The position numbers and the translations under genes are program-made. Below, one piece after another: positions 51,570-60,523 of a DNA stretch of 64,000 bases (positions are counted from its first letter, which is position 1; every line of letters begins with the position of its first letter). This DNA comes from Streptomyces sp. YIM 130001. GTDB taxonomy: Bacteria > Actinomycetota > Actinomycetes > Streptomycetales > Streptomycetaceae. The notes beneath the pieces were generated by a model. It did no database searches. It was given only the letters and a program-made list of their open reading frames with translations, and was not told the origin of the DNA. The stretch covers positions 62,001-126,000 of the forward strand of contig NZ_KZ984563.1 of NCBI RefSeq assembly GCF_003574445.1, written 5' to 3'.

Positions 51570-52481
51570 TCAGCGGGTGAGGTGCTCGCGGACCAGGCGG
51601 GCCGTTTCGGTGGGCGTGGAGCCGACGCGTACGCCCACGGCTTCGAGTGCCTGCTGTTTGGCCCGTGCGGTGCCCGAGGAGCCGGAGACGATCGCTCCGG
51701 CGTGACCCATGGTCTTGCCCTCGGGGGCGGTGAAGCCGGCGATGTAGCCGACGACGGGTTTGGTGACGTGGTCGCGGATGTAGTGCGCGGCGCGTTCTTC
51801 CGCGTCGCCGCCGATCTCGCCGATGAGGACGACGAGTTCGGTGTCGGGGTCGTCCTCGAAGGCCTGGAGGCAGTCGATGTGACTGGTGCCGATCACCGGG
51901 TCCCCGCCGATGCCGACGGCGCTGGTGAAGCCGAACTCACTGAGTTCGTACATGAGTTGGTAGGTGAGCGTGCCGGACTTGGAGACCAGGCCGATAGGTC
52001 CTGGTCCGGTGATGTCGGCGGGCACGATGCCCGCGTCGGACTGCCCCGGAGTGATCAGGCCCGGGCAGTTGGGGCCGATGACGCGGGTGCCGCGGCTTCG
52101 CGCGTGGGCCTGGAAGGCGACCGCGTCGTGCACGGGCACGCCCTCGGTGATGACGACGACCAGGCCGATCCCGGCGTCGGCCGCCTCGATCACCGCGGAC
52201 TTGCAGAACGCGGGCGGTACGAAGACGACGCTGACGTCGGCACCGGTGGCGTCGATGCCTTCGCGGACCGTACCGAACACCGGGACGGTCGCGCCTTCCG
52301 CGCCGGCCGCGCCGCGTAGGCCCGACAGGTCGAAGTCGATACTGCGGCCCGCCTTGCGCGGGTTGACTCCGCCCACCACCTCGGTGCCCGCGGCGAGCAT
52401 CCGGCGGGTGTGCTTCATGCCCTCCGCGCCGGTCATGCCCTGGACGAGAACCCTGCTCTCCTTGGTCAGAAAGATGGCCAT
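51570..52481 (-). CDS. sucD: Succinate-CoA ligase (ADP-forming) alpha subunit, paralogue
   Basis: The alpha subunit joins CoA and a dicarboxylate using a phosphohistidine. It has 303 residues from ATG 52481, with GAGGAC-type ribosome site about nine bases upstream; GTG 52487 is too close to it. The CoA-binding domain opens MAIFLTKESRVLVQGMTGAEG; the ligase domain has GPNCPGLITPGQ (about 122), GIGGDPVIGTSHIDCLQAFE (about 190) and the phosphohistidine loop GKTMGHAGAIVSGSSGTA (about 245). It follows sucC with a 37-bp gap. Position opposite an oxalate-type cluster suggests a dedicated paralogue; which acid it prefers is not visible. Confidence 0.93.
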   Translation of the reverse strand: MAIFLTKESRVLVQGMTGAEGMKHTRRMLAAGTEVVGGVNPRKAGRSIDFDLSGLRGAAGAEGATVPVFGTVREGIDATGADVSVVFVPPAFCKSAVIEAADAGIGLVVVITEGVPVHDAVAFQAHARSRGTRVIGPNCPGLITPGQSDAGIVPADITGPGPIGLVSKSGTLTYQLMYELSEFGFTSAVGIGGDPVIGTSHIDCLQAFEDDPDTELVVLIGEIGGDAEERAAHYIRDHVTKPVVGYIAGFTAPEGKTMGHAGAIVSGSSGTARAKQQALEAVGVRVGSTPTETARLVREHLTR

Positions 52482-52518
52482 CTGCACTGTCCTCTCCTGG
52501 CGGCCCGGGGCCTGCCGG

Positions 52519-53643
52519 TCAACGGCTGAGTTCGGCAGCCCGCAGAGCGGCGCCGTCCATGGTGGGGACCTGTTCGACGAGCGGGTGTGCGGCGGATTCG
52601 AGGATCTCGCGTCCGCGTGAGGCGTTGTTGCCGTCGAGGCGGACGACGAGCGGCTTGGTGAGGCGTACTTCGTCGAGTGCCTGGACGATGCCTTCCGCCA
52701 CGGCGTCGCAGGCGGTGATGCCGCCGAAGACGTTGACGAAGACGGACTCGACCGCGGGGTCGGACAGGATGACGGATAGGCCGTCGGCCATCACCTGGGC
52801 GGAGGCGCCGCCACCGATGTCCAGGAAGTCGGCCGGCCGGGCGCCGCAGCCGGCGACGACGTCGAGGGTGGACATGACGAGGCCGGCGCCGTTCCCGATC
52901 ACTCCGACCTCGCCGTCCAGTTTCACGTAGTTGAGGCCCTTGGCGGCCGCGGTCCGTTCGAGGTCGTTGTCGCGCACGGAGTCGTCGGCACCCCAACGGG
53001 CTTGCCGGAAGCGGGCGTTGTCGTCGAGCGTGACCTTGCCGTCGAGGGCGACGATCGCTCCGTCAGTGGTGCGCACCAGCGGATTGACCTCGACGAGTAC
53101 GGCGTCCTCCTCGACCAGCACCGACCACAGTCGCTCCAGTACCGGCCCGACCTCGGCGGGGAGTCCGGCCGCGTCGGCGATGCGTGCCGCCTCGGCGGCG
53201 GTGACGCCGCGGTCGGGGTCGACGGGGATGCGCGCCACGGCCTCGGGCTGCTCGGCGGCGACCTCCTCGATGTCCATACCGCCCGCCGCGGACGCGATGG
53301 CGAGGAATCCGCCGGCGGCCCGGTCGAGCACGTAGCTGACGTAGAACTCCTCGGCGATGTCCACCGGTCGGGCCAGCATCACCTGGTGGACGGTGTGGCC
53401 CTTGATGTCCATGCCGAGTATCTGGCGCGCTGTCAGTTCGGCGGCCTCGGGGCCCGCGGCCATTTTCACGCCGCCCGCCTTGCCGCGTCCGCCGGTCTTC
53501 ACCTGCGCCTTGACCACGACCGGGCCACCGAAGCGTTCGGCGATCAGGCGCGCCTCCTTGGAGGCGACGGCGACCTCGGCCTCCGGGACCGACACCCCGT
53601 ATTCCTCGAAGAGTTCCCTTGCCTGGTGTTCATACAGGTCCAT
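52519..53643 (-). CDS. sucC: Succinate-CoA ligase (ADP-forming) beta subunit, paralogue
   Basis: A 374-residue beta subunit with an N-terminal ATP-grasp fold and C-terminal CoA-ligase domain. Features: MDLYEHQARELFEEYGVSVP, FGGPVVVKAQVKTGGRGKAG (nucleotide site, about 40-60), EEFYVSYVLDRAAGGFLAIAS, DAVLVEVNPLVRTTDG (metal-binding Glu and Asn, about 190), NGAGLVMSTLDVV and NVFGGITACDAVAEGI (about 310). GGAG lies five bases before ATG 53643. The glycine-rich SNGAGLAM motif is slightly altered (IGNGAGLVM), still consistent with activity. It diverges from the ThDP enzyme gene; an inverted repeat in between (53713-53736) may control both. Confidence 0.93.
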   Translation of the reverse strand: MDLYEHQARELFEEYGVSVPEAEVAVASKEARLIAERFGGPVVVKAQVKTGGRGKAGGVKMAAGPEAAELTARQILGMDIKGHTVHQVMLARPVDIAEEFYVSYVLDRAAGGFLAIASAAGGMDIEEVAAEQPEAVARIPVDPDRGVTAAEAARIADAAGLPAEVGPVLERLWSVLVEEDAVLVEVNPLVRTTDGAIVALDGKVTLDDNARFRQARWGADDSVRDNDLERTAAAKGLNYVKLDGEVGVIGNGAGLVMSTLDVVAGCGARPADFLDIGGGASAQVMADGLSVILSDPAVESVFVNVFGGITACDAVAEGIVQALDEVRLTKPLVVRLDGNNASRGREILESAAHPLVEQVPTMDGAALRAAELSR

Positions 53644-53712
53644 CTCGGCTCCTCACTGAAAAGTGCCGCACGCCCCCTGGACACCACCCACCGGATGCGG
53701 GATAACAAGCTT

Positions 53713-53736
53713 CATACAGTATTCGTCGACTGTATG
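53713..53736. promoter_or_regulatory. CATACAG/CTGTATG inverted repeat between sucC and the oxalate-type genes
   Basis: CATACAG and CTGTATG form a perfect 7-bp inverted repeat with a 10-base spacer, in the 177-bp gap between divergent operons. It looks like a GntR- or TetR-type operator. No regulator gene of either kind lies next to the cluster within the window. Confidence 0.55.
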
Positions 53737-53820
53737 CAATCTGCCGCGAGAGCAGTCAGGGAGCGCCCGGACCAAGCGCGGACGCGCTCCAACTCCCCTA
53801 TGAAGGGACGGGACTTCGCC

Positions 53821-55515
53821 ATGCCCGAGGACACCAGCGGGACCGACACCGAACTCATCTCCGGTGGGCACCTGGTCGCCAAGGCACTCAAGGCCGAGGG
53901 GGTGGAGGTCATCTACACCCTGTGCGGCGGGCACATCATCGACATCTACGACGGATGCGTCGACGAGGGGATCGAAGTCGTCGACGTACGGCACGAGCAG
54001 GTCGCCGCGCACGCCGCGGACGGTTACGCCCGCCTCACCGGCAAACCGGGCTGCGCCGTCGTCACCGCCGGACCAGGCACCACCGACGCCGTCACCGGTG
54101 TGGCCAATGCCTTCCGCGCCGAGTCACCGATGCTCCTGATCGGTGGTCAAGGCGCCCACACCCAGCACAAGATGGGTTCGCTGCAAGACCTCCCGCACGT
54201 CGACATGATGACGCCGATCACCAAGTTCGCCGCCACCGTGCCGGACACCGCGCGGTCGGCCGACATGGTGTCCATGGCCTTCCGCGAGTGCTTTCACGGC
54301 GCACCGGGGCCCTCGTTCCTGGAGATCCCGCGCGACGTGCTCGACGCCAAGGTGCCCGTCGACCGCGCCCGGGTTCCCGAAGCGGGCCACTACCGGGCCT
54401 CCACACGCTCGGCCGGCGACCCGGAATCCATCGAGCAGCTCGCCGACCTCCTGGTGCACGCGGAGAAGCCGGCCATCCTGCTCGGCAGCCAGGTCTGGAC
54501 GACCCGCGGCACCGAGTCCGCCGTGGACCTGGTGCGCCGGATGAACATTCCCGCCTACATGAACGGCGCCGGGCGCGGCACCCTGCCGCCGGGAGACCCG
54601 CACCATTTCCAGCTCTCCCGCCGCTACGCCTTCTCGAACGCCGACGTCATCGTGATCGTCGGCACCCCCTTCGACTTCCGCATGGGCTACGGCAAGCGGC
54701 TCTCGCCGGACGCCACCGTCGTGCAGATCGACCTCGACTACCGCACCGTCGGCAAGAACCGGGACATCGACCTGGGCATCGTCGGCGACGCGGGACTCGT
54801 CCTGAAGTCCGTGTCGGAGGCCGTCTCCGGCCGGCTCAACGGCGGCGCCGCGAAGCGCAAGGAGTGGCTCGACGAGCTGCGTGCGGCCGAGCAGACGGCC
54901 CTGGAGAAGCGGCTGCCGAACCTCCGCTCGGACGCCTCCCCCATCCACCCGTACCGCCTGGTCAGCGAGATCAACGACTTCCTCACCGAGGACTCCATCT
55001 ACATCGGCGACGGCGGCGACATCGTCACCTTCTCCGGGCAGGTGGTGCAGCCCAAATCGCCCGGGCACTGGATGGACCCGGGTCCGCTCGGGACGCTCGG
55101 CGTCGGAGTCCCGTTCGTCCTCGCCGCCAAACAGGCACGCCCGGACAAGGAGGTCGTGGCCCTCTTCGGCGACGGCGCCTTCTCCCTCACCGGCTGGGAC
55201 TTCGAGACCCTCGTCCGCTACGACCTCCCCTTCGTCGGCATCGTCGGCAACAACTCCTCCATGAACCAGATCCGTTACGGCCAGAAGGCCAAGTACGGGG
55301 ACGCGCGCGAACGCGTCGGCAACACGCTCGGCGACGTCCACTACGACAAGTTCGCCCAGATGCTGGGCGGTTACGGCGAGGAGGTCCGCGACCCCGCCGA
55401 CATCGCCCCCGCGCTGCGCCGCGCCCGCGAGTCCGGCAAGCCCTCCCTGATCAATGTCTGGGTCGACCCGGACGCGTACGCCCCCGGAACCATGAACCAG
55501 ACCATGTACAAGTGA
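53821..55515 (+). CDS. ThDP-dependent decarboxylase, acetolactate-synthase-like; probable oxalyl-CoA decarboxylase
   Basis: A 564-residue thiamine-diphosphate enzyme from ATG 53821; an in-frame ATG at 53800 exists. The catalytic Glu59 lies in VRHEQVAAHAADGYARLTG. The central domain has ILLGSQVWTTRG, and the ThDP site is GDGAFSLTGWDFETLVRYD followed by NNSSMNQI. Overall it is closer to the acetolactate-synthase pattern than to Oxalobacter Oxc. The downstream genes for formyl-CoA:oxalate CoA-transferase, acyl-CoA synthetase and an OxlT-type transporter argue that it decarboxylates oxalyl-CoA to formyl-CoA. A large or glyoxylate carboligase role is not excluded. Confidence 0.8.
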   Translation: MPEDTSGTDTELISGGHLVAKALKAEGVEVIYTLCGGHIIDIYDGCVDEGIEVVDVRHEQVAAHAADGYARLTGKPGCAVVTAGPGTTDAVTGVANAFRAESPMLLIGGQGAHTQHKMGSLQDLPHVDMMTPITKFAATVPDTARSADMVSMAFRECFHGAPGPSFLEIPRDVLDAKVPVDRARVPEAGHYRASTRSAGDPESIEQLADLLVHAEKPAILLGSQVWTTRGTESAVDLVRRMNIPAYMNGAGRGTLPPGDPHHFQLSRRYAFSNADVIVIVGTPFDFRMGYGKRLSPDATVVQIDLDYRTVGKNRDIDLGIVGDAGLVLKSVSEAVSGRLNGGAAKRKEWLDELRAAEQTALEKRLPNLRSDASPIHPYRLVSEINDFLTEDSIYIGDGGDIVTFSGQVVQPKSPGHWMDPGPLGTLGVGVPFVLAAKQARPDKEVVALFGDGAFSLTGWDFETLVRYDLPFVGIVGNNSSMNQIRYGQKAKYGDARERVGNTLGDVHYDKFAQMLGGYGEEVRDPADIAPALRRARESGKPSLINVWVDPDAYAPGTMNQTMYK

Positions 55516-55527
55516 GGAGTCGACGGG

Positions 55528-56784
55528 ATGACTGCACAGGCTGCCCAGACCTCCCGGACCAAGGCACTCGAGGGCGTACGCGTCCTCGACATGACCCACG
55601 TCCAGTCCGGCCCCTCGGCCACCCAGCTGCTCGCCTGGCTCGGTGCGGACGTGGTGAAGCTCGAGGCGCCGACCGGTGACATCACGCGGACGCAGCTCCG
55701 TGATCTGCCGGACGTCGACTCGCTCTACTTCACGATGCTCAACTGCAACAAGCGGAGCATCACCCTCAACACCAAGTCCGAACGCGGCAAGGAGATCCTC
55801 ACCGAGCTGATCCGGCGCTCGGACGTCATGGTCGAGAACTTCGGCCCCGGCGCGGTGGACCGTATGGGCTTCACCTGGGAGCGCATCCAGGAGATCAATC
55901 CACGGATCGTCTATGCCTCCATCAAGGGGTTCGGGGACGGCCCGTACACCAACTTCAAGGCGTACGAGGTGGTGGCCCAGGCCATGGGCGGGTCCATGTC
56001 GACCACCGGATTCGAGGACGGGCCACCGCTGGCCACCGGTGCACAGATCGGGGATTCGGGCACCGGCATCCATGCCGTGGCGGGGATTCTCGCGGCGCTG
56101 TACCAGCGGGAGAGCACCGGACGCGGTCAGCGGGTCAATGTGGCCATGCAGCATGCCGTGCTCAACCTCTGCCGGGTGAAGTTGCGCGATCAGCAGCGCC
56201 TGGCCCACGGCCCGCTCGCCGAATACCCGAACGACGACTTCGGCACCGAAGTTCCCCGCTCCGGAAACGCGTCCGGAGGTGGCCAGCCGGGCTGGGCGGT
56301 CAAGTGCGCCCCGGGCGGCCCGAACGACTACGTGTACGTGATCGTGCAGCCGGTCGGCTGGCAGCCGCTCACCGCACTGATCGGCCGGCCCGAGCTCGCG
56401 GACGACCCGGAGTGGTCCACTCCTGCGGCCCGCCTCCCGAAGCTGAGCAAGATGTTCCAGCTGATCGAGGAGTGGTCGTCGACCCAGCCGAAGTGGGAGG
56501 TCCTCGAGCAGCTCAACGCCCACAACATCCCCTGCGGCCCGATCCTCTCCACCAAGGAGATCGTCGAGGACGCCTCCCTCGCCGCGAACGAGATGGTGGT
56601 ACGCGTCCCGCACCCGCAGCGCGGCTCGTTCACCACCGTGGGCTCCCCCCTCAAGCTCTCCGACTCCCCCGTGGACGTGTCCACCTCGCCCCTGCTCGGC
56701 GAGCACAACGCGGAGGTCTACGTCGGTGAACTCGGGCTCGGCGACGAGGAACTCGGTCTGCTCAAGTCGAACGGAGTGATCTGA
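55528..56784 (+). CDS. frc: Formyl-CoA:oxalate CoA-transferase
   Basis: The enzyme moves CoA from formyl-CoA to oxalate. It has 418 residues and closely follows Oxalobacter formigenes Frc: VRVLDMTHVQSGPSATQLL, DSLYFTMLNCNKRSITLNTK, VMVENFGPGAVDRMGFTWE, TTGFEDGPPLATGA, the catalytic Asp176 in AQIGDSGTGIHAVAGILAAL, QHAVLNLCRVKLRDQQRL, GNASGGGQPGWAVKC (the flexible glycine loop) and IPCGPILSTKE. These strings are unusual enough to make the call firm. It starts 12 bp after the ThDP enzyme stop with GAGGAG-like ribosome site, so the two are one operon. It produces oxalyl-CoA for the upstream enzyme. Confidence 0.93.
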   Translation: MTAQAAQTSRTKALEGVRVLDMTHVQSGPSATQLLAWLGADVVKLEAPTGDITRTQLRDLPDVDSLYFTMLNCNKRSITLNTKSERGKEILTELIRRSDVMVENFGPGAVDRMGFTWERIQEINPRIVYASIKGFGDGPYTNFKAYEVVAQAMGGSMSTTGFEDGPPLATGAQIGDSGTGIHAVAGILAALYQRESTGRGQRVNVAMQHAVLNLCRVKLRDQQRLAHGPLAEYPNDDFGTEVPRSGNASGGGQPGWAVKCAPGGPNDYVYVIVQPVGWQPLTALIGRPELADDPEWSTPAARLPKLSKMFQLIEEWSSTQPKWEVLEQLNAHNIPCGPILSTKEIVEDASLAANEMVVRVPHPQRGSFTTVGSPLKLSDSPVDVSTSPLLGEHNAEVYVGELGLGDEELGLLKSNGVI

Positions 56785-56785
56785 C

Positions 56786-58933
56786 GTGATGGCCGAGGAC
56801 CGCACACTGCGCGTGCGCACCCTGCTGGACGCCGTACACGCGGACGGACGTACCGCGCTCACCGCGCCGGAGGGCAAGGTGCTCGCCGACGCCTACGGGA
56901 TCGCCGTACCCGGTGAGGAACTCGCCCGGGACGTCGACCAGGCCGTGTCACACGCCGCACGGTTCGGCGGACCCGTGGTGCTCAAGATCGTCTCGCCGGA
57001 CATCCTGCACAAGACCGACGCCGGCGGCGTCGTCGTCGGCGTGCAGGGCGCGACGGACGTACGCGCCGCGTTCCACCGCATCATCGACAACGCCCGTGCC
57101 TACGCGCCCGATGCGCGGATCGACGGCGTACAGGTCCAGGAGCTGCTGCCCGAGGGGCAGGAGGTGATCGTCGGAGCGGTGACCGACCCGACGTTCGGCA
57201 AGGTCGTCGCCTTCGGGCTCGGCGGTGTCCTCGTGGAGGTGCTGCGGGACGTGACGTTCCGCCTCGCGCCGGTGGACGCCGACGAGGCGCGCTCGATGCT
57301 GGAGTCGATCCGTTCGGCGGAGATCCTGCGCGGCGTGCGTGGCGCGCCGGCGGTGGACCACTGGGCTCTGGCCGAACAGATCCGCCGCGTATCGGAGTTG
57401 GTGACCGACTTCCCGGAGATCGCCGAGATCGACCTCAATCCGGTGATGGCCACCCCGGAGGGCGCGGTCGCCGCGGACATCCGCGTGATCCTGTCCACCG
57501 AACCGGTCCGGCAGCGGCGCACCTACAGCCGCGAGGAGATCCTCGCGTCGATGCGCCGGCTGATGCAGCCGCGCTCCGTGGCGGTGATCGGCGCCTCCAA
57601 CGAGGCGGGAAAGATAGGCAATTCGGTCATGCGCAACCTGGTCGACGGCGGCTTCTCCGGCGACATCCATCCCGTGAACCCCAAGGCCGATGACATCTTG
57701 GGCCGCAAGGCGTACAAGAGTGTCACGGACGTCCCGGGTGAGGTGGATGTGGCGGTCTTCGCGATACCCGCCAAGTTCGTCGCGTCCGCGCTCGAAGAGG
57801 TGGGACGCAAGGGCATCCCCAACGCCGTACTGATCCCCTCCGGTTTCGCCGAGACGGGCGAGCAGGCACTCCAGGACGAGGTCGTGGAGATCGCGGAACG
57901 GCACGGTGTGCGGGTTCTGGGGCCGAACATCTACGGCTACTACTCGACCTGGCAGGACCTGTGCGCCACGTTCTGCACGCCGTACGACGTGAAGGGTCCT
58001 GTCGCCCTGACCTCGCAGTCCGGTGGCATCGGGATGGCCATCCTCGGCTTCGCGCGGGCGACGAACACCGGTGTCTCCGCGATCGTCGGGCTCGGCAACA
58101 AGTCGGACCTGGACGAGGACGACCTGCTCACCTGGTTCGGCGAGGATCCGAACACCCAGTGCATCGCCATGCATCTGGAGGACCTGAAGGACGGTCGCGC
58201 CTTCGTCGCCGCCGCCCGGGAGACGGTGCCCAAGAAGCCCGTCATCGTCCTCAAGGCGGGTCGCACCGCTGCCGGCGCCAAGGCCGCGGGTTCGCATACC
58301 GGGGCACTCGCCGGGGACGACGCGGTCTACGACGACATCCTGCGCCAGGCAGGCGTCATCCGGGCTCCGGGCCTGAACGACATGCTGGAGTACGCGCGCG
58401 CGTTGCCGGTGCTTCCCGCGCCCGAGGGCGACAACGTGGTGATCATCACCGGCGCGGGCGGTTCCGGCGTCCTGCTCTCGGACGCGGTGACCGACAACGG
58501 TCTGTCCCTGATGGAGATCCCGCCCGATCTGGACGCCTCCTTCAAGGCGTTCATCCCGCCGTTCGGCGCGGCCGGCAATCCGATCGACATCACCGGCGGG
58601 GAGCCGCCCGCCACGTACGAGGCGACGATCCGGCTCGGGCTCGAGGACCCGCGGATCCATGCCCTGGTGCTCGGCTACTGGCACACGATCGTCACCCCTC
58701 CCATGGTCTTCGCCGAGCTCACCGCGCGCGTCGTGGCCGAGTTCCGGGAACGCGGCATCGAGAAGCCGGTCGTCGCGTCGCTCGCCGGCGACGTGGAGGT
58801 CGAGGAGGCCTGCGCGTACCTCTTCGAACGAGGTGTCGTGGCCTACCCGTACACCACCGAGAAGCCCGTCGCGGTGCTCGGTGCCAAGTACCGCTGGGCG
58901 CGGGCCGGGGGCCTGTTGGGAGGCGGCCGATGA
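56786..58933 (+). CDS. ADP-forming acyl-CoA synthetase (single-chain, ATP-grasp first)
   Basis: A 715-residue NDP-forming CoA ligase. An ATP-grasp domain comes first (about 20-235: GPVVLKIVSPDILHKTDAGG, VQVQELLPEGQEVIVGA, EIDLNPVMATPEGAV), then a CoA-binding Rossmann domain (about 255-350: RSVAVIGASNEAGKIGNSV, AVFAIPAKFV) and a succinyl-CoA-ligase-like domain with the phosphohistidine His504 in AAGSHTGALAGDD. This circular permutation (beta part before alpha part) is known for acetate- and aryl-acid ADP-forming synthetases. GTG 56786 has GGAG nine bases upstream; ATG 56789 is next to it. It starts two bases after frc, so it may charge oxalate or formate with CoA to prime the cycle; the acid is inferred. 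Confidence 0.9.
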   Translation: MMAEDRTLRVRTLLDAVHADGRTALTAPEGKVLADAYGIAVPGEELARDVDQAVSHAARFGGPVVLKIVSPDILHKTDAGGVVVGVQGATDVRAAFHRIIDNARAYAPDARIDGVQVQELLPEGQEVIVGAVTDPTFGKVVAFGLGGVLVEVLRDVTFRLAPVDADEARSMLESIRSAEILRGVRGAPAVDHWALAEQIRRVSELVTDFPEIAEIDLNPVMATPEGAVAADIRVILSTEPVRQRRTYSREEILASMRRLMQPRSVAVIGASNEAGKIGNSVMRNLVDGGFSGDIHPVNPKADDILGRKAYKSVTDVPGEVDVAVFAIPAKFVASALEEVGRKGIPNAVLIPSGFAETGEQALQDEVVEIAERHGVRVLGPNIYGYYSTWQDLCATFCTPYDVKGPVALTSQSGGIGMAILGFARATNTGVSAIVGLGNKSDLDEDDLLTWFGEDPNTQCIAMHLEDLKDGRAFVAAARETVPKKPVIVLKAGRTAAGAKAAGSHTGALAGDDAVYDDILRQAGVIRAPGLNDMLEYARALPVLPAPEGDNVVIITGAGGSGVLLSDAVTDNGLSLMEIPPDLDASFKAFIPPFGAAGNPIDITGGEPPATYEATIRLGLEDPRIHALVLGYWHTIVTPPMVFAELTARVVAEFRERGIEKPVVASLAGDVEVEEACAYLFERGVVAYPYTTEKPVAVLGAKYRWARAGGLLGGGR

Positions 58934-58953
58934 CCTGACGGAGCCCGACCCAC

Positions 58954-58985
58954 GGGGCCTGCGGTGACCGCTCGCCGCAGGCCCC
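58954..58985 (+). terminator. Hairpin between the acyl-CoA synthetase and transporter genes
   Basis: GGGGCCTGCGG pairs perfectly with CCGCAGGCCCC (11 bp) around a 10-base loop, 20 bases after the synthetase stop. It could end or attenuate the operon before the transporter gene. Confidence 0.65.
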
Positions 58986-59048
58986 GGTGCGAAGAGAACG
59001 GACAGGGGGCGCTGGCCAGACTTCTTCCACGCGAGGGGTTCGATCTGC

Positions 59049-60437
59049 ATGGCGACAACTGACATCTCCACACCCGTCCCCTACAGGGAGGTGACGGACG
59101 CCAACGGCCGGATGTACCGGGTCGGTGAGACCGACATCGACATCATGGGCCGCAAGCGCAAGTGGATGGTCATCCTGCCCTGGGTGGGCATGATGGGCAT
59201 CTCCTCGGCGGAGTACGCGTTCGCCTCCGCCGAGGACACCCTGCACACCGCGCACAGTTGGAGCAGCCAGCACATCTTCTGGATGCTCGGTGTCTGGGTG
59301 TTCTTCCAGGCCGCCGTCGCGTTTCCGGCGGGCAAGCTCAGGGAGACCGGCCGGCTGCCGGCCCGATGGGCGATGATGCTGGGCGCGGTGGGCACACTGC
59401 TCGGCTATGTGTCGCTCGCCTTCGCGCCGCACGTGATCGTCGCCTACCTCGGCTTCGGCATGTTCAGCGGGATCGGCGCCGGCATGGTGTACGCGACGTG
59501 CGTCAACATGGTCGGCAAGTGGTACCCGGAGCGCAAGGGCGGCAAGACCGGCTTCGTGAACGGCGGTTTCGCCTACGGTTCCGTGCCGTTCGTGTTCATC
59601 TTCACCGGCTTCATGGACCTGACCAACTTCCGCTGGGTGCTGGTCTCGGTCGGTGTGTTCCTGGCGGCCGTGGTCGCGACGGCGGGCTACTTCTTCCAGG
59701 ACCCGCCGAAGAACTGGTGGCCGCCGGAGGTCGACCCGCTGAAGAAGCCCGACGACCCGCGGGCACGGCGTGCGATGGCGAAGAACCCGCCGGCCGTGAA
59801 GCAGTACACCCCGATGGAGGCCTGGCGGACGGGCCGTGTCGCCCTGATGTGGTTCTGTCTGCTGTGCACGTCGGGCGTCAATATCTTCGGTATCGCCTTC
59901 CAGGTGCCGTTCGGTGACGAGGCCGGTTTCGCGGGCGGGATCGTGGCCACCGCGATGTCGCTCAAGGCCATCGTGAACGGCACGGGCCGCGGTGTGATCG
60001 GCTGGCTCTCCGACCGCTACGGCCGCAAGGAATGCCTGATCTTCGTCTGCATCGTCCTCGGTCTCGCCCAGTACGGCATTCTCTGGTCGGGCAACATCAA
60101 CAACCTGCCGTTGTTCCTGATCTTCTCCAGTATCTCCGGCTTCGGCGGCGGCGCGATCTTCCCGATGTTCGCCGCGATGACCGCGGACTACTTCGGCGAG
60201 AACAACAACGCCTCCAACTACGGCCTGGTGTACAGCTCCAAGCTGGTGTCCGGGCTCCTCGGCTCCGGTATGGGCGCGGTGGTCGTGGGCGCCTGGGACT
60301 ACGCGGGCGCGTTCATTCTCGCGGGCTCCATCTCGCTCTTCGCCGGCTTCGTGGCGATCTTCCTGTATCCCCCGGGACGGCCGCGCAAGGGCAGCATCAC
60401 GCCCAATCCCCAGCCCATCAGCCGGGATGCCATGTAG
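59049..60437 (+). CDS. OFA-family (OxlT-like) major facilitator transporter
   Basis: A 462-residue membrane transporter. An extended cytoplasmic N-terminus (about 40 residues) is followed by about twelve spans. Family features: KWMVILPWVGMMGISSAEYA, VWVFFQAAVAFPAGKLRE, GFGMFSGIGAGMVYATCVNM, VGKWYPERKGGKTGFVNGGF (about 155-175), FQDPPKNWWPPEVDPLKKP (central loop), GWLSDRYGRKECL (about 320) and FPMFAAMTADYFGENNNASNYG. These match the oxalate/formate antiporter (OFA) family. It follows the frc/synthetase genes by 115 bp and supports their oxalate assignment. It ends in a very strong terminator. Confidence 0.9.
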   Translation: MATTDISTPVPYREVTDANGRMYRVGETDIDIMGRKRKWMVILPWVGMMGISSAEYAFASAEDTLHTAHSWSSQHIFWMLGVWVFFQAAVAFPAGKLRETGRLPARWAMMLGAVGTLLGYVSLAFAPHVIVAYLGFGMFSGIGAGMVYATCVNMVGKWYPERKGGKTGFVNGGFAYGSVPFVFIFTGFMDLTNFRWVLVSVGVFLAAVVATAGYFFQDPPKNWWPPEVDPLKKPDDPRARRAMAKNPPAVKQYTPMEAWRTGRVALMWFCLLCTSGVNIFGIAFQVPFGDEAGFAGGIVATAMSLKAIVNGTGRGVIGWLSDRYGRKECLIFVCIVLGLAQYGILWSGNINNLPLFLIFSSISGFGGGAIFPMFAAMTADYFGENNNASNYGLVYSSKLVSGLLGSGMGAVVVGAWDYAGAFILAGSISLFAGFVAIFLYPPGRPRKGSITPNPQPISRDAM

Positions 60438-60445
60438 GGATCGGC

Positions 60446-60498
60446 GTCACGCACAGGACCGTCCGGGCCGCGGTGGCCCGGACGGTCCTGTGCGTGAC
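60446..60498. terminator. Very strong bidirectional terminator
   Basis: A perfect 24-bp stem (60446-60469 with 60475-60498) encloses the 5-base loop GCGGT, between the converging transporter and isomerase genes. Confidence 0.9.
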
Positions 60499-60523
60499 GG
60501 GTGAACGGCGGACGGCGCCTTTG

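Noticed and set aside
54124..56877. A 917-codon minus-strand frame over the ThDP enzyme and frc genes
   Set aside because: It covers two well-identified genes on the other strand; the composition is that of a shadow frame.
56948..59071. A 707-codon minus-strand frame over the acyl-CoA synthetase gene
   Set aside because: Shadow of the ADP-forming synthetase; no motifs.
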